DNA of 64,000 bases, taken from assembly GCF_003058265.1 (NCBI RefSeq), contig NZ_QBUK01000008.1:62001-126000 (forward strand). The letters are read 5' to 3'. Within the stretch, counting starts at the first letter, position 1; every line of letters begins with the position of its first letter. Shown piece by piece: positions 9,051 to 17,378 of this stretch. The translations under genes were made by a program, and so were the position numbers. The stretch comes from Flagellimonas amoyensis (lineage in GTDB: Bacteria > Bacteroidota > Bacteroidia > Flavobacteriales > Flavobacteriaceae). The notes beneath the pieces are model-generated. The model searched no databases and was not told the DNA's origin. It worked only from the letters and a program-made list of their open reading frames with translations.

Positions 9051-9136
9051 ACTACAAAATTACTTCGAATTAAGGCAATTAAAAAATTTATGGCGCATAG
9101 TATGCCCAAATTAACCTAAAGAAAATGCGGGTTTCC

Positions 9137-10393
9137 CTAAAATTTGCGATCCGGATCAAAAGGAGCGATGTTCATGGACAATTTTTTATCGGAAATCAGC
9201 TCGGTGATCAGTTTGCCCGTTGCCGGTCCCAAACTCCATCCCATCATGGCGTGTCCTGTGGCTATGGTCAGGTTATCGAACTTGGTGGGCCGTCCAATGT
9301 ACGGCAGGCCATCCGGGGTCACCGGTCGCAGACCGCACTGGGCATTGCTCTTGTCCGCTTCGGATATGTGGAGTCCCTTGTAGTACCGTTCCGCTCCTCT
9401 GGCAATGGCCTCCACCCTTTCTTTTCTGATGGTATGGTTGATCCCGGAAAACTCCATGGTGCCCGCAAAACGGGTAAAACCTTCCATTGGGGTCACGGCC
9501 ATTTTTGCCTCCATCAAGATGGCGGGCATGGTGATGCCGGTCGGGGATTCCACATTGATCCTGTATCCCTTACCTCCCTGTAATGGCAACGGAAGTCCCA
9601 ATTTCTTTGATAATTGTGAGGTCCAAGATCCTGCCGCCAATACCACTTCATCTGCTTGATAGCTGGACTTGTTGGTCACGATTTTGGTGATTTTCCGGTC
9701 GGATACCGAAATATCCTCTACTTCCTCTCCCTTCTTGATGGTCACCCCGCTTTGGGCCAGATGTTCCAACAACTTTTTCATGATGAGTGGTGGGGTGGTA
9801 TGCCTATCGCACTCATATAAAATGGCGCCTTTGGCATCAAAATCCACATTGGGTTCCATTTGCTTGAGTTCTTCCTTGCTCAGGCTCCTGCCCTCTAGTC
9901 CCATTTCCACGGCCTTCTCCATCACCTCCATCTCGTGGTCCCTGGCTTCATCGGTCTGGTATACCATCAACAGCCCTCTGTCCCCTATCAGAAAATCGCC
10001 CAAATCTCCAGAAGCCTTCATCCCCTCATACAGTTCCCTGCTCAATAAATTGATGTCCCTGATGACGGGCATGGCTTTTTCAACCTTTGGCTTGGTGGAT
10101 GATTTTTTAAAGTACCAGGCCCATTTGAAGAACTCCACATCCAATCGTGGTTTCATGTAGAAAGGGCTGGCCGAATTGAACATGTATTTCAACCCTTTGG
10201 TGATCATTCCTGGGGAGGCCAATGGGATGATGTGGCTTGGAGTAAGATACCCCGCATTCACAAAGGATGCCCCGGAATCAATTTCCGATTTGTCCAAAAC
10301 AGTCACTTGGTGACCTTCTTTCTGTAAAAAATATGCCGTGGAAAGCCCAACAATTCCGCCTCCTACGACAACAACACTTTTACTTATGTCCAT
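9137..10393 (-). CDS. DadA-like FAD-dependent amino acid oxidoreductase
   Basis: Flavoenzyme of the DAO/DadA family, 418 residues. The FAD-binding fold is at the start: VVVVGGGIVGLSTAYFLQ with G11-G16, then an acidic beta-2 end (VLDK). GLRPVTPDGLPYIG and NLTIATGHAMMGWSLGPATG near the C-terminus are typical of D-amino acid dehydrogenases and related proline or hydroxyproline racemisation-pathway oxidases. The frame opens 27 codons earlier, but the ATG at 10393 puts the Rossmann motif at the usual place. The exact substrate cannot be told from the sequence. It appears to be transcribed alone. Confidence 0.8.
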   Translation of the reverse strand: MDISKSVVVVGGGIVGLSTAYFLQKEGHQVTVLDKSEIDSGASFVNAGYLTPSHIIPLASPGMITKGLKYMFNSASPFYMKPRLDVEFFKWAWYFKKSSTKPKVEKAMPVIRDINLLSRELYEGMKASGDLGDFLIGDRGLLMVYQTDEARDHEMEVMEKAVEMGLEGRSLSKEELKQMEPNVDFDAKGAILYECDRHTTPPLIMKKLLEHLAQSGVTIKKGEEVEDISVSDRKITKIVTNKSSYQADEVVLAAGSWTSQLSKKLGLPLPLQGGKGYRINVESPTGITMPAILMEAKMAVTPMEGFTRFAGTMEFSGINHTIRKERVEAIARGAERYYKGLHISEADKSNAQCGLRPVTPDGLPYIGRPTKFDNLTIATGHAMMGWSLGPATGKLITELISDKKLSMNIAPFDPDRKF

Positions 10394-10613
10394 ATTCCGT
10401 GGTTTACGATATATGAAGTTGAATTTGGGGACCAAGATAAACAAAGGGCATGAGAATTTTTGAACTTTTAGCATGGGTTATGCTGTTATTTGTTATTGGG
10501 TTATTTAAAGTTTGGAGATTGATGACTATATAGCCATGATGTAACTTGAAGCCACTTTTTTCAAATTCCAATCCCTTCAATCGGGATACACATTCCATTA
10601 CCAATCTTTTGAC

Positions 10614-10621
10614 TATTTTTG
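10614..10621 (+). promoter_or_regulatory. Candidate -7 box (TATTTTTG) of the M28 peptidase gene
   Basis: TAnnTTTG match 26 bases before the ATG at 10647. A -33 element at the normal distance is not evident. Confidence 0.4.
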
Positions 10622-10646
10622 GAAGATTTTGAAAAACAACTAACAA

Positions 10647-12215
10647 ATGAGAAAACTATCCATTCTTGCTCTGGGACTTGTGTTTGCTTGCAATTCCTCG
10701 CAAAAAGCAGTATCAGAGCCTACACAGGTAGCAAAAGTGGCCGACCCTGTGCCCTACGCGGAATCCATTACCCAAGATGACCTCAAAGAACATCTATTTA
10801 CTTATGCTTCCGATGAATTTGAAGGAAGGGAAACTGGGGAACCCGGTCAGAAAAAAGCCGTGGAATACCTTAAGGCCCACTACGTATCCTTGGGAATTCC
10901 CGCAGCCAAAGCTGATGGCGATTATTTTCAAGAAGTGCCCCTGGAAGTGTCCAAGGTACCGGAAGGAAGCATCTCCATCAACGATACCGTATTTGAATTA
11001 GGGGAAAATGTGGTTACCTTTTCATCTGCCGAAGGCAACTATGACAGCGTGATCTATGCTGGTTACGGCATTGAGGAAGGCGACTATTCGGACTATAAGG
11101 ACCTGGATGTTACCGGAAAAATGGTCCTTATCAAGGCCGGTGAGCCTGTGGATGGTGATGGAAATTTCGTCATTTCGGGAAGTGCCGAAAAATCGGTTTG
11201 GAGTAACATGTCCGAAGGCATGGGTAAAAAGGCGGAACTGGCACATAGCAAGGGGGCCAAAGGCGTATTGTACTACGATTCCCAAAATTATGCCCGCTAC
11301 AAGGGTTATTTTGGTTACATGAAGACCAATGACAGCGGCAGGATGCAATTGGCCGGTGACAAATCGGATGCGGTTCTCATCATTCTTGATGAAAATTCCG
11401 CCAAGGCCCTTTACAGCGAGATTACATCTTCAGATGCACCCAAGACCATTACGACCAACCTGTCACTCAATGTCACCAGTGCGAACGACAAAGTAAGTTC
11501 CGAAAATGTGGTCGCTATACTGAAGGGTACCGAAAAACCGGAAGAATATCTGGTGATCTCATCCCATTTGGACCACGTGGGTATCTCTGCGGATGGCCAG
11601 ATCAACAACGGGGCGGATGATGATGGCTCGGGAAGTGTGGCTTTGTTGGAAATTGCCCAGGCATTCAAAAAAGCGGCCGATGCCGGCCATGGACCTAAGC
11701 GCTCTATTGTGTTCCTGCACGTGACCGGTGAGGAAAAAGGACTTTTGGGCTCTCGCTATTATACCGATGTGGATCCTATTTTCCCATTGGACCAAACCGT
11801 TGTGGACTTGAACATTGACATGATCGGACGTATAGACCCCAATTACAAAGGGGCCAGAAACTATCTGTATTTGATCGGGTCGGACAAATTGAGTACCGAA
11901 CTCCACGATCTTTCCGAAGCGGTGAACCAAAAGTACACCAATATCGAGTTCGACTACACCTACAACGACGAGAACGATCCCAACCGATTCTATTATAGGA
12001 GCGACCATTACAATTTCGCCAAGAACAACATTCCGATCATATTCTACTTCAACGGTACGCATGCGGATTACCACCGCCCAAGCGATACACCGGACAAGAT
12101 CAACTATGATCTTTTGGAGAACCGTACACGACTTGTTTTCTACACTGCGTGGGAAATCGCCAACAAGGACCAAAGATTGGTGGTGGACAAAGCACCGACA
12201 GCTGCAGAGGAATAA
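10647..12215 (+). CDS. M28-family metallopeptidase lipoprotein
   Basis: Zinc aminopeptidase, 522 residues. The N-terminus MRKLSILALGLVFAC is a lipoprotein signal with the lipid-bearing Cys at 15. A PA-like insert lies around 125-275. The M28 catalytic domain carries SSHLDHVG (His307), NNGADDDGSGS (Asp324), TGEEKG (Glu362 catalytic, Glu363 ligand), NIDMIGR (Asp391) and SDHYNF (His). All five metal or catalytic positions are therefore present. It should act in the periplasm or on the outer membrane, trimming peptides. It is a single-gene unit followed by a strong terminator. Confidence 0.9.
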   Translation: MRKLSILALGLVFACNSSQKAVSEPTQVAKVADPVPYAESITQDDLKEHLFTYASDEFEGRETGEPGQKKAVEYLKAHYVSLGIPAAKADGDYFQEVPLEVSKVPEGSISINDTVFELGENVVTFSSAEGNYDSVIYAGYGIEEGDYSDYKDLDVTGKMVLIKAGEPVDGDGNFVISGSAEKSVWSNMSEGMGKKAELAHSKGAKGVLYYDSQNYARYKGYFGYMKTNDSGRMQLAGDKSDAVLIILDENSAKALYSEITSSDAPKTITTNLSLNVTSANDKVSSENVVAILKGTEKPEEYLVISSHLDHVGISADGQINNGADDDGSGSVALLEIAQAFKKAADAGHGPKRSIVFLHVTGEEKGLLGSRYYTDVDPIFPLDQTVVDLNIDMIGRIDPNYKGARNYLYLIGSDKLSTELHDLSEAVNQKYTNIEFDYTYNDENDPNRFYYRSDHYNFAKNNIPIIFYFNGTHADYHRPSDTPDKINYDLLENRTRLVFYTAWEIANKDQRLVVDKAPTAAEE

Positions 12216-12236
12216 AATCCAACTGTCCAGATAAGT

Positions 12237-12267
12237 AAAAGGCCCTTATAAAATAAGGGCCTTTTTG
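12237..12267 (+). terminator. Terminator after the M28 peptidase gene
   Basis: AAAAGGCCCTTAT / ATAAGGGCCTTTTT hairpin with A and T runs on its two sides; it can work in both directions. Confidence 0.85.
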
Positions 12268-12271
12268 TTTC

Positions 12272-12381
12272 AAAAAAATCCCAAACCATTCGGGTTGGGA
12301 TCTATCAATACTTGTATGGAAGGCCGGGCTTACCTCGGCTGTGTTCGGCACAGGCTTCTCGCCATCGATTTCTTCCAAAAA
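12272..12381 (-). ncRNA. Candidate small structured RNA downstream of tRNA-His
   Basis: After the tRNA-His terminator, the minus strand carries about 110 bases that end in a second strong hairpin (12301-12278) with seven T. Inside are possible hairpins CTGTG-CCGAA-CACAG and CCGAGGTAAGCCCGG, and a 5-base GGAAG/CTTCC closing stem. The stretch 12317-12330 matches the tRNA-His 3' part at 12433-12446 in 13 of 14 bases. It may be a small RNA, a tRNA-derived remnant or just read-through sequence. I do not recognise a known RNA family. Confidence 0.35.
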
Positions 12382-12414
12382 CAAAAAATCCCGGAACAAT
12401 CATGTTCCAGGATT
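12382..12414 (-). terminator. Terminator of tRNA-His
   Basis: Minus-strand hairpin AATCCTGGAACA / TGTTCCGGGATT followed by TTTTTTGT, 17 bases after the tRNA end. Confidence 0.75.
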
Positions 12415-12430
12415 CTTTTAAGTGATAAAG

Positions 12431-12505
12431 GGTGGAAGACCGGGCTCGAACCGGCGACCTCTGGAACCACAATCCAGCGCTCTAACCAACTGAGCTACAA
12501 CCACC
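12431..12505 (-). tRNA. tRNA-His (GTG)
   Basis: Cloverleaf read on the minus strand: D arm TAGCTCAGTTGGTTAGAGC, anticodon loop TTGTGGT (anticodon GTG) on a CTGGA/TCCAG stem, T loop TTCGAGC. The extra G at -1 (12505) faces C73 (12431), the hallmark of tRNA-His. The CCA end is not encoded. Oddity: the acceptor stem has two adjacent U-U pairs (5:68 and 6:67) where normal pairs are expected. Confidence 0.95.
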
Positions 12506-12519
12506 ATTTAAAGCGGATG

Positions 12520-12551
12520 CAAAAATACTTTTTTGTATTGATTCAACCAAA
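12520..12551 (-). promoter_or_regulatory. Promoter of tRNA-His
   Basis: Minus-strand TTTG (12551-12548), 20 bases, then TATTTTTG (12527-12520), followed by CATCCGCTTT. The same spacing and nearly the same downstream bases occur before tRNA-Met at 42692-42723. Confidence 0.75.
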
Positions 12552-12730
12552 ATATTTTTAGGGTTACAACTACAAAAAATCATAAGAGGCTTTCTTTCTG
12601 CTCATTGTGCAACCAAAGACCCAGTACCTGTTTTTTGTATTTAGTACAAATCATCGATGAAATGCATCTTTCTTTGGACCAAACACACTTTTTTTGACGT
12701 TTCACAACATTTAATTTCCAAAGAACCGTT

Positions 12731-12745
12731 CTAAAATTATTTTAG
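12731..12745. promoter_or_regulatory. 15-base palindrome upstream of the histidine kinase gene
   Basis: CTAAAATTATTTTAG is a perfect palindrome around a central base, 14 bases before the first possible start of the kinase gene. It could be a regulator site; A/T-rich palindromes also occur by chance. Apart from this, 12552-12759 shows no gene or clear promoter. Confidence 0.25.
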
Positions 12746-12759
12746 CTGCTTAATAGTTT

Positions 12760-14856
12760 TTGTCTTTGCTGTCCAAAAAAACCTCTTTATCCAACTACAA
12801 GAACCTGCTTGCTGGGGCAATGGTCTTTACCTATTTTTTCCTTTTGTCCCTATCACTATCAGCGCAGACCAGCAAAAATGACAGCTTGGCCTTTAAGTTG
12901 CAGCGACTGGAATCCACCAACCGATTCAACCCCAAGGACACAACGCATATCAATTTGTTGATACGGCTTGCATTTTCCTATAGATATCTGGACGGTGACA
13001 GCTTATATTCCATAGCGGAAAGAGCCCTCGAATACAGTAAGGCCATTGATTATGGATATGGAAAAGTAAAGGGATTGGATGCACTGGGCAATTATTATTA
13101 TGATAAGGGCGATAGAAAAAAATCCATGCCCCTCTTCGAGGAAGCCCTTCATTTGGCTCAAGAAATGGACGACATCCGCTGCGAGATCTCCATTATCAAT
13201 ACCTTGGCACAGAACTATAGCTATGAGGGCAATTATGCAGACGCACTCAACCTGAACCTAAAAGGCATTGATCTGGCCAAAAAGATCGATGACCAAAAAA
13301 TGCTCTCCATTTTGAACGAGAACATCGCTGGGCTCTATGCCGAACAAAAGGACTTTAAAAATGCCCTGATGTTCTACGATACAGTGCAAAAAATCAACAG
13401 AAAGTTAGGGAACGAGGTCATCGATGCCGAGACCCAAAGCAATATGGCTTCCTTATATATGGATGCCAAGGATTTCAAGCATGCCATGTTCAACATCAAC
13501 AGGAGCATCATCACTTTTGAAAAAAACAAGATTTACGACTGGCTTGCCTATGCCTACGAAGTAAAGGGAAACATATACCTTGAGCAGGAAAAATACCAAT
13601 GGGCCCTTTATTGGTTCGACCAGAGCAATATGCTCTTCAAACACCAAATCGAGGACGATCGGATAAAGATCCAATTGATGAACGGCATGGCCAAAGTGTA
13701 TCTTGGTCTGGAAAAAGACAGTCTTTCGTTCCTACATGCGCAAGAAGGGTTGGAACTCTCCAAAAAAATAAAATCGCTGCAAGGCCAGATCGATTGCTCG
13801 GAGACCTTGTACAAACTTCACAAGAAAAAGGAAAACAACACCGCTGCCCTGGCATATCTGGAAACTTTTAAATCCCTTTCAGATTCCTTGTTCCGGGACA
13901 AGAACAAACAAAGTTTGTCTTTGTTGGAGACCAAATTGCAATATGAGCAGGAGAAAAAGGAGCTCATCGAGTCCAACCAAGTGGCATTGGCCAAGCAACG
14001 AAACTACATTTATTTTTCAGTGATCGTGTTGCTCATCTTGAGCATCATCATCTTGGTGGTAAGGCGCAGTGAAAAAATCCAGAAAAAACTGAACAAGGAG
14101 CTCAAGGAAAAATCCATAGCCGTCACTGAGCGTGAGTCGGAACTGAATGAGATCAACAGGACCAAGACCAAACTGTTCTCCATCATTGGGCATGACCTTC
14201 GGGGACCTATCGGGGCTTTGCAGGAATTGCTCAAGCTGTTCATGGAAGGGGAAATAGGCAAAGATGAGTTTATTTCGTTCATCCCAAAACTGAAGAGCGA
14301 TGTGGAAAATATCTCATTTACCCTCAACAACCTATTGTCTTGGGGGCAAAACCAGCTGAACGGTGCAGTGACGCGTCCCAAACGAATCTCTGTGGAGAAA
14401 ATAGTGGTGAACAACATGCAATTGTTGTCCGAACTGGCCAAGAGCAAGTCCATCAAGATCATCAACCAACTTCCTGACAACCCTCAAATTTGGGCCGATC
14501 AGAACCAAATCGATATTGTGATCCGAAACCTACTGAGCAATGCCATCAAGTTTACGCCCAATGATGGTTTGATTACCGTAGAGGCGGAAGAGAAACCGAC
14601 TTCATGGCAGATTTCGATACGCGATACCGGAATCGGGATGAACAAGGAAATGCAGCGAAAAGTGTTTGAAGATTCCACCAACATTACCACCTATGGCACC
14701 AATAACGAGAAGGGAACCGGTCTTGGATTGTCCCTTTGCAAGGAAATGGTGCTGAAGAACAAAGGCTCCATTTGGGTGGAAAGTACGCTCCGCAAGGGAA
14801 CCACTTTTTATTTTACCCTACCCAAGGCCGAAAAAAGATACCAGAAAGCCAGCTGA
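12760..14856 (+). CDS. TPR-containing sensor histidine kinase
   Basis: Membrane sensor kinase of 698 residues. It has an N-terminal signal peptide (MVFTYFFLLSLSLSAQ at 21-36), TPR-type helical repeats in the periplasm (about 60-380), a coiled coil, one membrane helix (about 416-434), a HisKA domain with FSIIGHDLRGPIGAL (His478) and an HATPase domain (NLLSNAIKF, then GTGLGLSLC). The frame opens with TTG at 12760; the ATG at 12820 (20 codons shorter) gives a more ordinary signal peptide and is an equally good start. No partner regulator is adjacent. Its stop codon directly abuts that of bshB1. Confidence 0.85.
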   Translation: MSLLSKKTSLSNYKNLLAGAMVFTYFFLLSLSLSAQTSKNDSLAFKLQRLESTNRFNPKDTTHINLLIRLAFSYRYLDGDSLYSIAERALEYSKAIDYGYGKVKGLDALGNYYYDKGDRKKSMPLFEEALHLAQEMDDIRCEISIINTLAQNYSYEGNYADALNLNLKGIDLAKKIDDQKMLSILNENIAGLYAEQKDFKNALMFYDTVQKINRKLGNEVIDAETQSNMASLYMDAKDFKHAMFNINRSIITFEKNKIYDWLAYAYEVKGNIYLEQEKYQWALYWFDQSNMLFKHQIEDDRIKIQLMNGMAKVYLGLEKDSLSFLHAQEGLELSKKIKSLQGQIDCSETLYKLHKKKENNTAALAYLETFKSLSDSLFRDKNKQSLSLLETKLQYEQEKKELIESNQVALAKQRNYIYFSVIVLLILSIIILVVRRSEKIQKKLNKELKEKSIAVTERESELNEINRTKTKLFSIIGHDLRGPIGALQELLKLFMEGEIGKDEFISFIPKLKSDVENISFTLNNLLSWGQNQLNGAVTRPKRISVEKIVVNNMQLLSELAKSKSIKIINQLPDNPQIWADQNQIDIVIRNLLSNAIKFTPNDGLITVEAEEKPTSWQISIRDTGIGMNKEMQRKVFEDSTNITTYGTNNEKGTGLGLSLCKEMVLKNKGSIWVESTLRKGTTFYFTLPKAEKRYQKAS

Positions 14857-15579
14857 TCAAATAAGATCGTCCAGATTGTCCACTGCAACGTATCGCTCCA
14901 CGGTAAACCCTTCGGCGTATTCCACACCGACTATCCTACCCAAATCCCTGGCACGATAGATCACACTATCGGTGAAATTTTTGCTGCTGATCGGAGTTTC
15001 GGGCTCTTTACTTTTTGGGTCGTAGAACTGTGAACTATACGCCATGATGGCATCGGTCTTCTTGTCAATAAATCCCGAGACATCCACCACGAAATCCGGT
15101 TCCAAATTTTTCCATTGGATGTAATGGTACACTACTTTGGGACGCCATGGTGCCTGCCATTCGTCGTCCCCGTCCATCTTGGTGTCAATTTTTACAAGCC
15201 CACTCAAAAAACAGGCATCGCTTACCAATTTGCTTCCCTTTGCATGATCAATGTGCCTATCGTCCACCGCATTGCAGAGCACAATTTCCGGTCGGTATTT
15301 TCGGATGACCTTGATGAGTTCCAATTGGTGCTCCCTGTCATTGGTGAAAAATCCATCAGCAAATTCCATGTTCTCTCGAACGGACAGGCCCAATATTTTT
15401 GCTGCATTGGCGGCTTCTTGATCTCTGATGTCCGCTGTGCCCCGTGTTCCAAGTTCACCGCGGGTCAAGTCAACGACCCCTACTTTTTTTCCTTTGGAAA
15501 CCTCCTTGGCCATGGTGGCCCCTGCGCCCAGTTCGGCATCATCAGGATGGGCCCCAAATACTAAAATGTCTAATTTCAT
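14857..15579 (-). CDS. bshB1: Bacillithiol biosynthesis deacetylase BshB1
   Basis: PIG-L/LmbE-family zinc deacetylase, 240 residues. It removes acetate from GlcNAc-malate during bacillithiol synthesis in the cytoplasm. Zinc-site motifs are GAHPDDAELG (His11, Asp13/14) and DDRHIDHAKGS. The stretch DLTRGELGTRGTADIRDQEA is typical of BshB1, and length fits. It lies 5 bases after the Cys/Met PLP-enzyme gene on the same strand, a sensible link because bacillithiol carries cysteine. Many Bacteroidota use bacillithiol as their low-molecular-weight thiol. Confidence 0.9.
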   Translation of the reverse strand: MKLDILVFGAHPDDAELGAGATMAKEVSKGKKVGVVDLTRGELGTRGTADIRDQEAANAAKILGLSVRENMEFADGFFTNDREHQLELIKVIRKYRPEIVLCNAVDDRHIDHAKGSKLVSDACFLSGLVKIDTKMDGDDEWQAPWRPKVVYHYIQWKNLEPDFVVDVSGFIDKKTDAIMAYSSQFYDPKSKEPETPISSKNFTDSVIYRARDLGRIVGVEYAEGFTVERYVAVDNLDDLI

Positions 15580-15584
15580 ATGCG

Positions 15585-16754
15585 TTATGCGGTCACAGTC
15601 ATTGATTTTACCTTGGCAATGGCCTGTTCAATGTCTGCTGTTAAGTCTTCTATTTCCTCTATTCCCAATGACAAACGGATCAGCGAATCCTTGATTCCCT
15701 GCTTATCCCTGTCCTCTGGGCTCATGAGCGCATGCGATGTCATCACCGGGGAGACCAACGTACTTTCAATCCCAGCAAGGCTCATTGATGGTTTGATAAG
15801 ATTCAACTGTTTGAAAAACAACGATACATCTATGCTCGGGTCCATTTCGAAAGAGAGCATTCCTCCAAATCCATGCATCTGTGCCTTGGCCAACGCATGG
15901 TCCGGATGTTCCTCCAAACCTGGGTAATAGACGTTTTCCACATCTTTGTTGCCTTTCAGGTACAGTGCCATCTGCATGGCGTTGTCATTTTGGGCCCTTA
16001 CCCGTATGGCCATGGTCTTGATGCTGCGTTCCAGTAACCATACCGTATAATCGCTCAGACTTCCCCCAAAACAAATGGCGGTCTGGAATACTTTGTCCAT
16101 GTGTTCTTTTGAAGCAGCCACGACTCCTGCACAGATATCGGAATGGCCTCCCATATACTTGGTGGCACTGTGCAACACTACATCAATTCCAAAATCAATG
16201 GGAGTTTGGTTGATGGGGCTGGCAAAAGTGTTGTCGATCATCGAAAGGATGCCGTGTTTTTGGGCCAATTGGGCCACTCCTGCAATATCGGTTATCGTCA
16301 GCAAAGGATTGGATGGGGTTTCTATGTAGATCACCCTAGTGTTCGATTTGATCTCTTTCTCAAAATCCTCTACCGACCATCCGTCGGTGAACGAATATTC
16401 GATCCCAAACTTTTCAAACTGGGTCACGGCAAAGTGATACGTCCCGCCATATATGGTCTGTTGCAAAACGATATGGTCCCCTGCCTTGAGGAAAGCCATC
16501 AAGGCCGTGCTTATGGCGGCCATACCACTACCGAATATCAAAGAGGCCTCGGTATGTTCCAAAACGGCCAATTTCTTGCAAAGTGCTTCTTGGTTGGGGG
16601 TGTTGTAGTATCTGGGATAGCGTTTCACATCCACATCCTCGAACTCATAGGAAGTACTCATATACAATGGGGAAACGGCCCCTTTGAACTGGCTGTCCAC
16701 AAGTTCCCCTTCATGGGTACACACCGTGTTGATGCCATTTTTTGCTTTGTCCAT
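15585..16754 (-). CDS. Cys/Met-metabolism PLP enzyme (cystathionine gamma-synthase/lyase type)
   Basis: PLP-dependent trans-sulfuration enzyme of 389 residues. Motifs: SLIFGSGMAAISTALMAFL (cofactor phosphate site), YIETPSNPLLTITDI (Asp/Asn region), HSATKYMGGHSDICAG with the Schiff-base Lys. It makes or breaks C-S bonds of cystathionine, homocysteine or methionine; synthase, lyase and methionine gamma-lyase cannot be separated by eye. It is followed 5 bases later by bshB1, so sulfur amino acid and thiol genes are probably co-transcribed. The toxin gene ends 10 bases upstream. Confidence 0.85.
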   Translation of the reverse strand: MDKAKNGINTVCTHEGELVDSQFKGAVSPLYMSTSYEFEDVDVKRYPRYYNTPNQEALCKKLAVLEHTEASLIFGSGMAAISTALMAFLKAGDHIVLQQTIYGGTYHFAVTQFEKFGIEYSFTDGWSVEDFEKEIKSNTRVIYIETPSNPLLTITDIAGVAQLAQKHGILSMIDNTFASPINQTPIDFGIDVVLHSATKYMGGHSDICAGVVAASKEHMDKVFQTAICFGGSLSDYTVWLLERSIKTMAIRVRAQNDNAMQMALYLKGNKDVENVYYPGLEEHPDHALAKAQMHGFGGMLSFEMDPSIDVSLFFKQLNLIKPSMSLAGIESTLVSPVMTSHALMSPEDRDKQGIKDSLIRLSLGIEEIEDLTADIEQAIAKVKSMTVTA

Positions 16755-16764
16755 TATAATCTTT

Positions 16765-17073
16765 CTAGTCTTTTAGTTTTAATTTTTCAGGATTCTGCCT
16801 ATTGGAGAACAATGAAAGTACTTCTACTGAGTCTGGTTTCAACCGATAATATAGATTGGTATGTTTTGAAATGACAGCTCTCCTAATGTCCTTTTTTAGG
16901 GCAGAATCTTGAAACAGTAAAGGATTCTTTGAAATCAATTCAATGGTATGGTCCAACTCATGGGAAAAATTTTTCAATTCCCTTTCTGTCCAATTTTCTT
17001 CCAAGTATTCAATGATTCCCTGCAATTCTGAAAGTGCATGTTCCGTCCAAAGAATCTTATAGCCATTTCCCAT
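16765..17073 (-). CDS. RelE/ParE-family toxin
   Basis: Protein of 102 residues with the RelE/ParE fold pattern: ILWTEHALSELQGIIEYLEENWTERE at the start (helical hairpin), then KNPLLFQDSALKKDIRRAVISKHTNLYYRLK (beta sheet) and EVLSLFSNRQNPEKL at the end. Toxins of this fold act on translating ribosomes or DNA gyrase; which one cannot be read here. The start overlaps the upstream antitoxin-like gene by 17 bases, the usual arrangement of such pairs. Confidence 0.8.
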   Translation of the reverse strand: MGNGYKILWTEHALSELQGIIEYLEENWTERELKNFSHELDHTIELISKNPLLFQDSALKKDIRRAVISKHTNLYYRLKPDSVEVLSLFSNRQNPEKLKLKD

Positions 17074-17290
17074 ATAGCTTCTTCGCTTCTGAATGGGGTT
17101 TCATTCTTCCCGAGGCTGCATCTTCCATTCCTTGCTCAATGGATTTCTTCTCTTGATCGGATATATTTTCCCACCAATCCACTTTCTCACTTTCCCGAAG
17201 TTTCATTATTTTCTCAATGATACTTTTATCGTCCAAAGTTGACAGCCATTGAATCAATTCAATTTTTTTGTCTTGAATATCCATGTCCAT
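17057..17290 (-). CDS. Putative antitoxin of the RelE/ParE pair
   Basis: Helical acidic protein of 77 residues with two close Met starts (residues 1 and 3). The sequence KIELIQWLSTLDDKSIIEKIMKL is widespread in small Bacteroidota proteins ahead of RelE-like toxins. The C-terminal part (QGMEDAASGRMKPHSEAKKLYGKWL) probably wraps the toxin. It likely neutralises the toxin and represses their shared promoter. No classical DNA-binding motif is obvious, so the assignment rests on position and size. Confidence 0.7.
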   Translation of the reverse strand: MDMDIQDKKIELIQWLSTLDDKSIIEKIMKLRESEKVDWWENISDQEKKSIEQGMEDAASGRMKPHSEAKKLYGKWL

Positions 17291-17378
17291 AAGCCCAATT
17301 TTAAGATTTTGGACCGACTTTCATTCTGAGTGATTTTTCAGAAAAACATGTGGTCACTAACCAAAGATACGAAACCCA

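Noticed and set aside
12100..12399. Minus-strand open frame of 99 residues over the end of the M28 gene and the spacer
   Set aside because: It runs through two strong terminators and antisense to a real gene; the protein-like stretch near its start is better explained by structured RNA sequence.
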